From Patiria miniata (taxonomy: Eukaryota > Echinodermata > Asteroidea > Valvatida > Asterinidae), in contig NW_024037069.1 of the NCBI RefSeq assembly GCF_015706575.1, forward strand, positions 35,361,315-35,425,314: a stretch of 64,000 nt of DNA. Direction: 5' to 3'. Position numbers and translations under genes: made by a program. The notes below the pieces were generated by a model, which was not told where the DNA came from, ran no database searches, and saw nothing but the letters and a program-made list of their open reading frames with translations. Position 1 is the stretch's first letter. Each line of letters opens with the position of its first letter. Shown here piece after piece: positions 37,349-48,145 of this stretch.

Positions 37349-40300
37349 ATGGCATACTCGTCAAAGAAGAAGAAATCACAGCCTCCTTCCCTAGGGGATG
37401 ACAGTCTTGAAGCAACCCAGCACACTACAGTGGCTACCCCTGAGATTGAGGTTAGCCTCGTAGATAGAATGAAGAAACGTTTCAGCACCCGCAACCCTGC
37501 GGCATCTGACGTAAGCACTGCCGACGACAGGCTTGAAACATCGGCTGCTTCTGCAGCAACCGGAAAGAGAGCACCGCAGAAAAAGACTTCCAAAAGAAAG
37601 TCGCTGGGTCAGAAAGTAGTCCAAATTGACAAGCTGTTTTCCCCAGATAGAGGGTCCAGTAAAGTGTTCCAAAGTCCGACCCGATTTCCTAAGAACAAGT
37701 CAGGGTTATCAGCTTCAGGGCCATCAGCTAGCAGCGAGTCGGACGATACAACGCAGGCAAAACAGTCTACTAGTAAGACAAATGGTAGAGCGAAAAGAAA
37801 CAGGAAACCTGAAGAGGGAGGAGGTAGTTCTCATTCTTCATTTGAGGGATCAGCTGATGATTCAGATCATTGGTAAGTTTTACATTCTGGAATCCTGGCA
37901 TAAGCAGGTCATCTCTGATGTCTCTCTGACTTGATGCCATGGATGTAGTCGAGTCCATCACTAGTCCATCGCAAGTCCTGTCGCAAGTAACAGTGGATGA
38001 ACACTAACAAAAATTGCCTTTGTCAAAGCTCATTTGAATAGCTTGCAAATTGAATTGGGACTGGAGAACTTGTGATGGACTTGCTGGGATTTGCCAGGAA
38101 CTTGACTGCCTGCTTGATAAACTTTAAGAATTCCTGAAAATTTTTGTTAAAGCTTCATCTAGAAGTAGTAAAAACTTTATCATGTATTTCACAGCAAAGA
38201 TTGACATTCAAGGGAAAAATCTCACTGGTAACACTTTCAAGCACAGAAGTAGTGTGCACAAACAGACCGCTTAAATGGAGGTTGTTGTGAACAATTTGTT
38301 TTCATTTTAATATTTTTCAACAGCAAAGAGTCAGCACCGCAGTCAAATGAAATTACTGAGGTTCCAAGTGTCACAAAGAAACGGCGGTCTGATTTGGACA
38401 CTAGACAAAGCAGTAGTAGTAAGGGAGGAGCAAAAGAAGTCTCACCCAGAGGAGGACGAGGTGGAATGAGTGATGAGGAGACTGCAGGTCCTTCCCAGGA
38501 GATTCCTTCTCGAGATACTGGGATGTCAACAAGAAAGGAGAAAAGAACCAAAAAGAAAGGTATTCTTTGTTCAATGTGCGCTTTCCTATGGGAGCCAGGC
38601 TCTCGTCCCCAGCTGGCTCCCATAGGAAAGCGCACATGTAAGCAAAGCGTGATGTCATTATGTCTTACGGCAATAGTTGCCACTTCAACTTAAACCAACC
38701 ACATTTGTTTTGCATGGTAAAACCATTGTCCAAATATGTTTGCCATCCTTTTGAGGAATACAATTCGACATCAGCTGGGCACAGCAATTTTAGATTTTTT
38801 TTAAAAAAATTGGGGAATCAAGTCAATATTTTTTAAAGTACTTCTAAAGGAAACAGAAAACAATAAGAAGGGTACGATTGATAAGTCAAATGTAAGAAGC
38901 TTTTTCATTTGATATTTAATGTTCTCATTTCAGAATTTATTGATTTTTGTTTCTCTTTGGCCCTGAAGGCAGCGCTGTCATGGCTAGTGGGGAGGTTGAA
39001 GCCCACATGGCAGATAAGGAGTTCATCGGTAACCAGGTCCGAGTTATATCCACACCGTTTGTCCTCGAGTCTGGACCTAGGAGCTGGATGCAAATATGGA
39101 AAGGTCAGGGATCACATTCAACCAATTGCAATATTTGTCACCTCTTTGACCAGTTACTTGCACGGGTACATTAACCAGACTCAGCTTGCCTTGTTGATCT
39201 GAAAGTCTCATTTAAGACATTGTTATGTTGTATTGTATATTATGATACATTTTTCATGAATTTATTTTATTTGTGTGTGTTTTCTTCCGCAGGGCAGCAG
39301 TCGTCAGCTCATGATGTAGAACCTCCAGACATCCCAGCAAATGTCATAGACAGAATTGTGTCCAAAAGTAAATTCCCATTTTCCCTAAAAACTTATTTGA
39401 AAATGAATAAAATTGCTGCCAACTGCTTGCTGACTGGCAGACCTGAACTATACAAATAAAAAAATTAGATAGTCTAACATGTCGATGCTAGTTAACAGAA
39501 TCTTTGTCAAAGACAAAGTGATAGGGGTACAGAAACAGAGAAGTAAAGGACACATTTCGAAAAAAAAAAATTGCAATTTTAACGTTTTGCCAACTGGCAT
39601 TAAATTTCAGGCCACATATTGGCACCATAAACTAACCTTGTTAAGCTTAATTTTTCTTCAAAAATGTCAGAATCCTCTACTTTCCCTTGTTCTCGTTTCA
39701 GTCAATGTCCACATGGATGATGTCTACCAGGGATTGCTGGGCAGGCAGCAACAACGCAACACCCTGATGAGCCTAGATGACCTACGTAAAGATGCCCAGG
39801 AACAGAAGCAGAACAACCTGGGAATGGGCATCAAGGCTCAAGCAAGCCTGCAAGAGTGAGACTCTATCCCGTGTGAAATCAAAGGGGGGGGAGAGTTATT
39901 ATTATTTATATCTGGTATTCAAACCAAAGATTCCTCAAAAGCTCCTCAGGCACTGTAGCTAACAAGCCTGAAGAAACCTGTTGAAAGAAGACAGTAAAGA
40001 AAGTACAAATTTGAAGTGGGAGGAAACCCCTGAAGAGTTTTCTAAGGAAAACCCAAAGAATCAGGTAGAGACTTAAAAACCCAATCCACGTGAACCCTGT
40101 CTTTAAGGGGCTAAGAATTCTAACAAAGCAGCACAATAACGAGGTTAATTTTTCTGTTAACATATTCTAGGATCATCTCTTCATATCCTAGCGAATGGCC
40201 CGGCAGTGTGGAGGAAGAAAATGAGCAAATGACAGAAAGGTAAACATACAATTTAAAAAGGTATATTTATGAAATTAATCAATTGGGAAAAAAAGGTGTA

Positions 40301-42205
40301 TTTATGAAATATATATAAATTGACACTCTGTATCTGTATCTGTTCAGCCACGTACAAACACCATATTTTGGTTGTCGCATACATTGGTCAGGGCGTGTGC
40401 AAGACCTCAGGTACTCCTACTTTAAATCTTTCCTTAGAAGCAGATCTTGTTAAGATCCAAACGTCAGGCCACTTAAATTTTTTACAAAGTTTAAGGATAA
40501 GCGCTTTGGAATAAAATATTAATTCAATTAAAATTCAACTGAACTTTACTAATGATCAGCTTAAATTTTATGTCAATACAAAACATCTAAACAATCTTAA
40601 TCCAATCGTCTTCTTTTACAGATACGCAGCTCTCAGAGCAAGGTTGTTTGCCTTAAGTCGATCGTTGTCCGTTACCAAGCAACAGTGTGAGCAGTACAAG
40701 GTTAGCTAGCAAACGTTCACAAAAATGAACAGTGACCATTATACGTGAGCGTTTAATCAGAAAGGCTTTCCTAAGGGGAGGTGTTTCGCCCCAAAAATGG
40801 GCTAAGTATCATCTAAAGCTTGGTAGCACTGTTCATTGATAAAAAAACCCCGATATTTTAGGTATGTACATAGAAGAAGACCAAGACGATGTAGTATGAA
40901 CAGTTTGTCAACATCTCACTCCGATGTGGAGTTAGAGATCAGAAATTGTGTATAATGACCTCGGGACCTCTGACATGGGGTCATCAAATTAGCATATTGA
41001 GAGTGGACCAATAGGCACTCTATTCCGCATGTGCACGGACTTCAAAACTTGACCAATCAGACAAACCAGAGAAGGCAGATTGGCCAAGATACATAGCAAC
41101 CAATTCAGTCTATGAGCAGGTTCTGTGCTGACCATTAGCTATCTAGTGGTTGACTTGTGACTTCACTTCCACCTGTGAAGTAATACAACATGCGAATGTC
41201 TCTACTCAAACGATGGTCAAAACGCCGTCACAAAACTTCTTGATTCTTGCTCCCTGCTGTACGTAATGATGAGCACAGCTATTGGCAACTAACGTTAGCA
41301 ATGGAACCACGCTCCAGTTCCAAATATGGCCAAGTTCGGGCAAGGACCATTAGTCGACTAGTGGTTGATTTGTGACGTACCTTACGCCTGCGCACTGATA
41401 GCAACGTGCGAACGTCTCTAGTCAAACGCTGGTCAAAATGTCATCGCAAAACTTCTGGATCCTGGCTCTCTGCTAGCATTATGAATGCGCGCAGCTATTG
41501 GTTACCAGCGAAGCAACCAACCCAAGTAGGCTGGTTCCAAATAGTCTACTAGCGTAGTCAACCACCGTTGACTAGATAGAGTTTGGGCAAACGTTAGTTA
41601 ACCATTGGTCAACTATAGTCCTTGCGCGAACTTGGCCTAAGTAGTCGACTAGAGTAGACTAACCATACTACGTTTGAGTAAAGTTGGTACAAGTACGGTT
41701 AACCATAGTCCCCATCAAAACTTGATCTATGGTACCAGCCTTATTGTATAGCGCCCTCTCTTGACCATTTTATAAAAGGTTATTTTCAACCAATTATTTG
41801 TTGTACTTGCAGGCCCTTGCAGGAGCTTTGGAGAGAGTTGATGCCAACTTGGAGAAATGTTCATCAGAGGACTTGCAGAAAGAGGTGGAAAGAACTGGAG
41901 AACTTGGTAACAATGGATTCAAAAGTTTTGTTGATTAAAATTGGAAGAAAATCTGTTTATGTAAAATTAGTGTTATTACTGTAAGTGTAACATGTTTGAT
42001 TGTTGAAATATTTGTTGTTTCAGTTTCTAAGATACAAGAGAAGTTGCTGAGCAGAGATCTGACGAGTGAGGGAGACGAGACGGGACGTGGCAGGAACATT
42101 GACGATAGCGATGACTCCCATTCAATCAGACTTGCCCCGCCCACAAATCATGCTGCTCTGGTCAAAATTTTGTTCAAAGCAGCCACTGTCACACAATCAC
42201 CATGA
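37349..42205 (+). CDS. basic coiled-coil protein, probably nuclear (470 aa); kinetochore-type candidate
   Basis: Eight coding exons: 37349-37872, 38324-38559, 39293-39367, 39702-39855, 40171-40239, 40622-40700, 41813-41906 and 42024-42205. All have GT/AG sites and matching phases. Residues 1-253 are disordered, basic and Ser-rich. They include AYSSKKKKSQPP, TSKRKSLGQKV, proline-directed sites (FSPDRG, QSPTRFPK, VSPRGGRG) and KRTKKK, which look like nuclear-localisation and CDK/Aurora-type phosphorylation sequences. Residues 254-430 are heptad-rich helix (MDDVYQGLLGRQQQRNTLMS; ALRARLFALSRSLSVTKQQ; ALERVDANLEKC). The end, PTNHAALVKILFKAATV, is a short hydrophobic segment. Basic tail plus coiled coil plus short C-terminal helix is the layout of inner-kinetochore subunits such as CENP-U, whose end has PALLFKARTLL, but I cannot establish homology. 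Gene model strong; identity open. Confidence 0.75.
37945..38100. repeat. foldback repeat of family F1 (copy 3)
   Basis: GAGTCCATCACTAGTCCATC at the left and GAACTTGTGATGGACTTGC at the right flank the same core as copy 1 (AACAGTGGATGAACA, AATTGCCTTTGTC, TGAATAGCTTGC). It lies in gene 2 intron 1, about 70 bases after the exon. Confidence 0.75.
38565..38647. mobile_element. 83-bp MITE (family H3, copy 2) five bases inside an intron
   Basis: CTTTGTTCAATGTGCGCTTT and its complement flank a short GC-rich centre; the middle arms (GCTTTCCTATGGGAGCCA) are perfect. The left end begins five bases after the donor GT of gene 2 exon 2 (38560-38561), so the element abuts the splice site without removing it. 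Confidence 0.75.
41130..41642. repeat. tandem 216-bp duplication with inverted ending
   Basis: Unit 1 (41130-41345) and unit 2 (41348-41560) share ACCATTAG..CTAGTGGTTGA, GTCTCTA.TCAAACG.TGGTCA and GCAGCTATTGG-type blocks. GGCCAAGTTCGGGCAAGGAC at about 41332 recurs inverted at about 41613-41641. It is in gene 2 intron 6 and rich in GACTAGT words. Class unknown. Confidence 0.65.
41751..41764 (-). promoter_or_regulatory. CTCF-like motif
   Basis: GCGCCCTCTCTTGA is the complement of a 12-of-14 match to the CTCF core, in gene 2 intron 6, 49 bases before exon 7. Motif only. Confidence 0.25.
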
Positions 42206-43144
42206 TTACCATTCACCATGTTAATTCAAGTTGTTTGGGTTTTTTTTTAATTATTTTATTATCTGGTCAATTTTGTCATTTTTAAGAGCATTCAGTTTTG
42301 AATTCATTACAGAACACACATTTAAAGGGAGTGTACATCATTGGCTTTTGCTTTAATTTTCAGAAATGAACTATTTGAGGGGTTAGTATTATTGATCAAA
42401 TTATTGTTACACTGACATGTTTGAAGTTTTGTGTTCGAAAATGCTGGAAAAACCAAGGAAAACAAAAATGTCCAAGTAGTCTGGTTCCCTGACTCCACTG
42501 AAAATGAAATGGATCAATTTATAGATGACGGAAAATTGTACGGTAAGGGAACCAGTCTAGCTGGCCTGGCCCCCATTCATGAACATGCAACCAATAGCAA
42601 ACAAAATTTGGACTGAAAAAAAGGTAAATTTGGAGCAGCAGTTGAAAAGTAGTTAGGTTTTTCCAACGGTGATCGGCCGACCACCGTTGGAAATGTATAC
42701 AAAAAATACCACTTACTTGAAAATGACCTCACATCAGGTGCCATAATTTTACAGGATGCTTTAGACTGCCATTTACCAACATCATGTAAGGTATTTCGTA
42801 AAAACTTGGTAGTTTTGTTTTTCGATGCTTGCAAATGTTGTATTTTCCCTTTAATGGTAATGAAGTAATGTGGTGCATATATAGCACTTGATACCAAAGG
42901 TCTCGCTTCACAGTTATTACCCCTGTTCATCAGGCCATGAGACCAGTTTTTGCAGCAGCTCGAGATCAGGTCTCTGGTCTTTACCCTCCCAGGTACCCAT
43001 TTATACTCCTGGGTGGAGAGAGGCAATTGTAGTAAAGTGTCTTGCCCAAGAACACAAGTACCATGTTCCCTGTCAGGGTTCCAACCCAAGTACGACAGCT
43101 CATGAGTTTGGGGATACACACATTTAAGATTTTGGCATAATACT

Positions 43145-43410
43145 TGGGGCCGTATCATAAGTCCGACGCCTCATAGGTCCGACGCCTCATAAGTCCGAAA
43201 TTTCGGACTTATGAGGCGTCGGACTTATGAGGCATAACATTTATTTATTCCGCCTCATCGGTCCGACGCCTCATAAGTTCGACGCCTCATAAGTCTGACA
43301 ACGGAAAAACGAGGCATTTAATTTGTCGGACTTACAAGCGTCGGAGCTATGAGGCGTCGGAGCTATGAGGCGTCGGACCTATGAGGCGTCGGACTTATGA
43401 GCGGACCCTG
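43145..43410. mobile_element. foldback element with 16-bp subrepeats (family F2)
   Basis: Units of ATAAGTCCGACGCCTC (16 bp, with point variants) run in one orientation at the left and in the opposite orientation at the right, with a second internal flip at TCCGAAATTTCGGA (43195-43208). The core is AT-rich. The design is the same as the larger F3 element but the unit sequence is unrelated. It is non-coding. Confidence 0.8.
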
Positions 43411-43991
43411 AGGCACTATTGTACTGCTGGAACTATATGCAGCTGTCACAATGAACAATTTGCAATCAATATTTGTAGGCTTTCATTGAAAATAATTTTC
43501 AAACAGTATGTTGGGGGTGGGGTTACAGTTACAAATTTGGGGCCAATGAAAGCATTAAAACATTGGTACTTGGGACAAAACACGCCATTTTATACCGTCG
43601 TAGATTGTGCAGCCAACGTCTTTGTACATTTGTGATACATTTGTTATACGCCATTCTGCGGTTTGATACATTTCTCTTTCATAAATACGACTACACCTCT
43701 AAGTTCCTCTAGTGGCATATTTCAGGACCATTGACAATGGTACGCGCGCTACACAGGCTTGAGGTTATTTTTGACTGCCCCCCAAATGATTTCCTTGCCC
43801 CCAATTCCCCCCCCCCCCCCCTCGGAAAAAGAGGAACAAGGTTACGGAGCAGCATGTTTACATGAAGTGGGCCAAGCGGGCGTCTAAGCTTCTGGCTTAA
43901 TGGTCGGCTATAAAAACCTCTCCATTATAAAAAAAAAACAACTGCATTGCCTACAGCAACTCGCCCACGACAAGACCAGGTGGCCGAAGAC

Positions 43992-45443
43992 TACGGTGGC
44001 CCACAACTGTCACGGCAAAAGCAAAAGCGCCGCGGCAAGCGCAACAGCGCCGCGGCAAGCGCAACAGCGCCGCGGCAAGCGCAACAGCGCCGCGGCAAAA
44101 CAAAAAGCGCCGCGGCAAAACAAAAAGCGCCGCGGCAAAACAAAAAGCGCCACGGCAAAACAAAAAGCGTCACGGCAAAAGAAAAAGCGCCGCGGCAAGC
44201 GCAAAAGCGCCACGGCAAGCGCAAAAGCGCCACCGTGCAAGCGCAAAAGCGCCACGGCGAAAGCAAAAGCGCCACGGCGAAAGCAAAAGCGCCGCGGGTT
44301 TATTGGGAAGGGGCGTAATCATACATGCCGCTACTACATCAAAAAATAAAATGGGAAGGAGAATGGCCGCCACCAGGAATTCTTATTAAGCACAGAATTT
44401 AATTCTTTGAGAAGTGATTTTATGGCTGAGAAAATAGTAAGGAAAACCGGTCAGTGAAGCAACGTTCAGGGACTGATAAATCGTCGATATTAATTTGTTG
44501 TAGGATGATTCCAAGATTATTCCAAGAGAGTTCCTGCCGTGAATCAGAGTTTATAAAGGAGAGGGAAAGTAGGACTCGCTATATCAGCACCATCAGGGCC
44601 GTTCCTCATTTCTTGGGATGCAAACAATTACGAGGACGGGAGGCTCTGTGAGCTGATGCATTTTTGAAGACAATTTTTTCCCTTCCGACTAGCATGCAGA
44701 GAAGAGTTCCGTTAATTTGAGCCTTTTTTCACAGGTGTGTATACCAGTGTAGGCACGCAAGTGAGCTGCCCAGAGTGTATGAGTTAATTTTTTTTCTTTT
44801 TCAGTATATCATACACATCTAGGAAGTCGATTAAGGCTCTCCTGCAGGGCTGCGGCAGTGGGTGAATAAGGCTTGTCAACACGTAACTCGCCCTCGGGCC
44901 CATTAGGTTAGAAATTCCCAGAGAGCGGGAATTTCAAAACTTTCGCTGAACGTTGCTTGCACTGACCGGTTTTCCTTGCTATTTTCTCAGCCATAAAATC
45001 ACTTCTCAAAGAATTAAATTCTGTGCTTAATAAGAATTCCTGGTGGCGGCCATTCTCCTTCCCATTTTATTTTTTTGATGTAGTAGCGGCATGTATGATT
45101 ACGCCCCTTCCCAATAAACCCGTGGCGCTTTTGCTTTCGCCGTGGCGCTTTTGCTTTCGCCGTGGCGCTTTTGCTTTCGCCGTGGCGCTTTTGCGCTTGC
45201 CGTGGCGCTTTTGCGCTTGCCGTGGCGCTTTTGCGCTTGCCGCGGCGCTTTTTGTTTTGCCGTGGCGCTTTTTCTTTTGCCGCGGCGCTTTTTCTTTTGC
45301 CGTGGCGCTTTTTCTTTTGCCGTGGCGCTTTTGCGCTTGCCGTGGCGTTGTTGCGCTTGCCGCGGCGCTGTTGCGCTTGCCGCAGCGCTTTTGCGCTTGC
45401 CGTGGCGCTTTTGCTTTTGCCGTGACAGTTGTGGGCCACCGTA
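43992..45443. mobile_element. 1,452-bp TU-like foldback transposon (family F3), ends and target duplication intact
   Basis: The element begins TACGGTGGCCCACAACTGTC and ends with its exact complement. GAAGAC lies directly outside both ends (43986-43991 and 45444-45449), a 6-bp target duplication. The outer parts of both arms are arrays of a 20-bp unit (GCAACAGCGCCGCGGCAAGC and variants). The inner arms (about 44300-44475 and 44950-45120) are unique and nearly perfect. The 470-bp loop is unique. The structure matches sea-urchin TU foldback elements (family link is inference). The 20-bp period opens all three frames, giving spurious Lys/Ala/Arg-rich ORFs. No transposase frame. Confidence 0.9.
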
Positions 45444-46870
45444 GAAGACCAATGTGAAGGACTGATTGCGGTTGCCGCAGCTGCAAGACCTAAGGTTCAA
45501 TGTAAGTCTTCACGAGCTTTATTATCATACAGAAAAAAGGATAACAGTTAAATGTGACCCCTTTGAAAATCAGGTCATTAAAATCATGTTTCTTGTTTGC
45601 TTTCTGTTTTTAACGCTCATTTCTTGGCTTATAAAAAAAAATGATCAGCTTTAAATTTCCTGAGGTACAATGTAAGTCTTCAAGAGCTTTACATACAGAA
45701 AAAGGACAATATTAGAAGATGTGGCCCAGTCTGTATCTACTATAGCTTCGAAAAAAGTTCAATAAAATCCAGTTCATTTTTGCTATCAGTTTTTATGCTC
45801 ATTTCTTGGGACTTGGGTTATTTATTAGGGGCTTCAAAAGCACGGCACATAATCAAAATATGCAATAATACTGTTGAGACTGAAACAGAAAGTTATGGGA
45901 ATTGTTATAATTTTATTTTTAGACAAGTTCAACGAATCCTTAAAAATGTTGGGACAAGTTTCAATTTCTTATGACATAATTACAATATTGCAAATAAAAT
46001 AAATTAATTTCTACAGATGTATGTAGATTCCCAGCTTCTGGTCTGCAGAAATAAAAACTTCAGTTTCAGAATGATTCATCTGTTTGAATGTGTTGCGTTT
46101 CATTAAGGGTTATGTACTCCACTGGTCGTAATTTATGACTAGATTTAAACTTTTTCCCAATAATGAGAAAAAAATATAAATGAAAACAGCAATTAAAAAC
46201 GTCTTAATCATGCGCACAACAATTTCTATTATTACTTGGCGCCTCGAATTTTAAAGCTGCGCAAAAGTGCAAAACCTCTTTTTTGGTTCTATCCGTATTG
46301 AACAATCCTATTACAAAAAATAATAGCAGATTATGTGAATTTAACACCGTGTTTTCTGCAGATCCTAATGTTTGTACACAGTAGGATCTGTAATCAGAAG
46401 TCCTTTTTTGTTATGCTCATCCGGGTTAGTAAACCTTTGTTATGTTGATTGTTCCAAGGTCACGTTTTACTTGAGTTTCAGAAAAAAAGAAACATAGAAA
46501 TACATCTCTTAATTAAATATCAAACATTTTCTTCCTCATTTTATCAATGAACTCTTGGGAATCATAGCTGAATGTGAAATTTAAAAATCAACCATGAAGA
46601 GAAATCAGAGAAATAAAAAAAAAGAACAATATTTTATTGGCGCCTAAAACCACCAAATATTCCGTACATTTTTCCTCTCAAAATTAGTAAGTCCAAGTTC
46701 TTTTATGTTCTCTGTCAAGGTCAGCAACAAGGAAAAAATAATATGCGATCCTGTTTACATGTGTTACATTTTTCTGTTATCATTTTTTAGGTGGGGATTA
46801 TGAATGGTAAAATTTGAAGGTAAAAAAGTCACTTTTAATTTTTTTGGAAATTACATCTACATTATTTCAA

Positions 46871-46957
46871 TTCACAACACTGTCTTTGGTTCACCGTATT
46901 TGTTCACAGTGCGTGGTTTCTAATCCAGTATTGTCCAAACCTGCTTCTCTGTTATCT
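46871..46957 (-). pseudogene. relic of gene 3's last exon
   Basis: The plus strand resembles 49737-49823: TTGGTTCACCGT versus TTGGTTCCCCGT, AATCCAG.ATTGTC.A, ACC.TGCTTC.CTGTTATCT. Read on the minus strand, the gene 3 C-terminal frame is not kept and the acceptor is lost. It marks the right end of duplication copy A. Confidence 0.75.
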
Positions 46958-47053
46958 AAACGGGGATCTGACATGGGAGGGAGACGATGTACCCCGTGGC
47001 GTGGCCAGGAGTTTTTCAGTGCTGGATTTTGTCCGGTCACTTAATATACCGGC

Positions 47054-47146
47054 AACTCCCTTTCAATCAGACTTGCCCCGCCCACAATTCATGCTGCTCT
47101 CCTCAAAACTTTGTTGAAAGCAGCCGCCGTAACAGAGTCACCGTGA
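47054..47146 (+). pseudogene. second copy of gene 2's C-terminal codons, frame intact
   Basis: From an ACTCCC block onward it matches the end of gene 2's last exon. The reading SIRLAPPTIHAALLKTLL..VTESP and a TGA correspond to SIRLAPPTNHAALVKILF..VTQSP, with only conservative changes and no frameshift over about 27 codons. The upstream part of the exon (VSKIQEKLL..) and its acceptor are missing, so it is probably a relic. An alternative terminal exon cannot be excluded. Confidence 0.7.
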
Positions 47147-47802
47147 TTTTGATTCTTGACGCTAATATACTCGATCAGTTTCAATTATTGATCAATTAAT
47201 TTATCATTGGGCCAATTTCGTCATCGTAAAGAACATACAATTTTGAATTCATTAAATAAAACACACATTCAAGGGTTTTGCATAATACACAAAGCACTAC
47301 TGTATACCGCTGCAAATATATGCATTTATCAAAATGAACAATTTGAAAAGTTTATCGTTTGTTGGGTTTCATTGGAATGAAACAAAATAGCCAAGAGTAG
47401 GCATCAGTTGTGTTAAGGTGTTCTAGTTGACCAGCAATCATTGTAAAATAAATGCATAAATAGTTTGTATATTCAAAGACAAACTGTTTCCAGAAACAAA
47501 ATGATTCTATTCGGGTATTCATGTGAGGGCAGTGTTTCTGCGAGTGTGGAATCTTTGGTGTGCCATAAATAGCAATAAATTATATAAAAAAGGTCGAAGA
47601 CATGTTTTACGTAATGTATAATTAAAAGAGGCACAAGGTTACTCAGCAGCATCTTAACACGAAATAGGCCCATGGTGTTTAGAGGCTTCCAAGGTTTGGG
47701 CCTAATGGCCAGCTATTAATGATCTGATGTTCAATATAACTAGTCTTCAAGAGCTTTATATACAGAAAAAGGATAACAATATACTTTTTTTTTAGAACAC
47801 TG

Positions 47803-47963
47803 TTATTTCGGTTGTGTACTATATGAACCTATAAGTTGTGTAAAAAAAATTAAACAAGTTGTGTAATATTTTACACAAGTTGTGTAAACAACAGTTTACA
47901 CAACGGGTTGCTAGGTTCATATAGTACCCAACCGTTTGATTTTTACACAACCGAAATAACAGC
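47803..47963. mobile_element. 161-bp MITE with ACTGTTATTTCGGTTGTGT ends
   Basis: The terminal inverted repeats (CTGTTATTTCGGTTGTGT / ACACAACCGAAATAACAG) are continued by inner arms containing ACTATATGAACCTA / AGGTTCATATAGT. The core has GTTGTGTAAA repeats. It is absent from the matching place in duplication copy A (about 45554), so it inserted after the duplication. Confidence 0.8.
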
Positions 47964-48022
47964 GAAAATGTGATCCTTTGAAAATAAGGTCAGTCTGCAT
48001 CTACAAGCTTCGACAAAAGTTT

Positions 48023-48145
48023 ATTATACCTCTGGTTCTTTTCAGAACCATTCTCTTAGTTTGAGAAATTATTCCCACATGGTGTTTCCGCAAGCCTTTC
48101 GTTCATTATTAACTCCACCATGCAAAGCCTCAAATCGTACTTAAG
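48023..48145 (+). mobile_element. half-copy of hairpin family H1 with 5-bp flanking repeat
   Basis: Matches 1870-1990: CTCTGGTTCTTTTCAGAACC, CACATGGTGTTTCCGCAA, CCACCATGCAAAGCCTCAAA. Only one arm is present. AAGTT occurs at both borders, and copy A of the duplication (about 45757-45765) shows the site without it. Confidence 0.75.

Larger units (their letters stand above)
42113..46957. repeat. segmental tandem duplication, copy A
   Basis: Starts inside gene 2's last exon and ends inside a decayed copy of gene 3's last exon. Ordered blocks shared with copy B (47054-49827) include CAGACTTGCCCCGCCCACAA, GGTTAC.GAGCAGCAT, AGTCTTCA.GAGCTTTA, GTATGTAGATTCCCAG and CCCAATAATGAGAAAAA. Copy A is longer because of foldback insertions at 43145 and 43992 and a local 165-bp tandem repeat (45495-45660 and 45664-45830). 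Confidence 0.85.

Noticed and set aside
38909-39202. Possible extra gene 2 exon after a TTCTCATTTCAG site.
   Set aside because: The frame required by phase does not stay open to a donor, and exon 2 joins exon 3 (39293) directly in phase.
43992-45443. Regularly spaced repeats reminiscent of a CRISPR array.
   Set aside because: No unique spacers: units are head-to-tail, mirrored in inverted arms, and the genome is eukaryotic.
43900-45500. Overlapping ORFs of 80-150 codons on both strands, rich in Lys/Ala/Arg or Leu/Arg/Phe.
   Set aside because: They are translations of the 20-bp arm repeats of the foldback element. A 20-bp period opens all frames and gives the same peptide in each.
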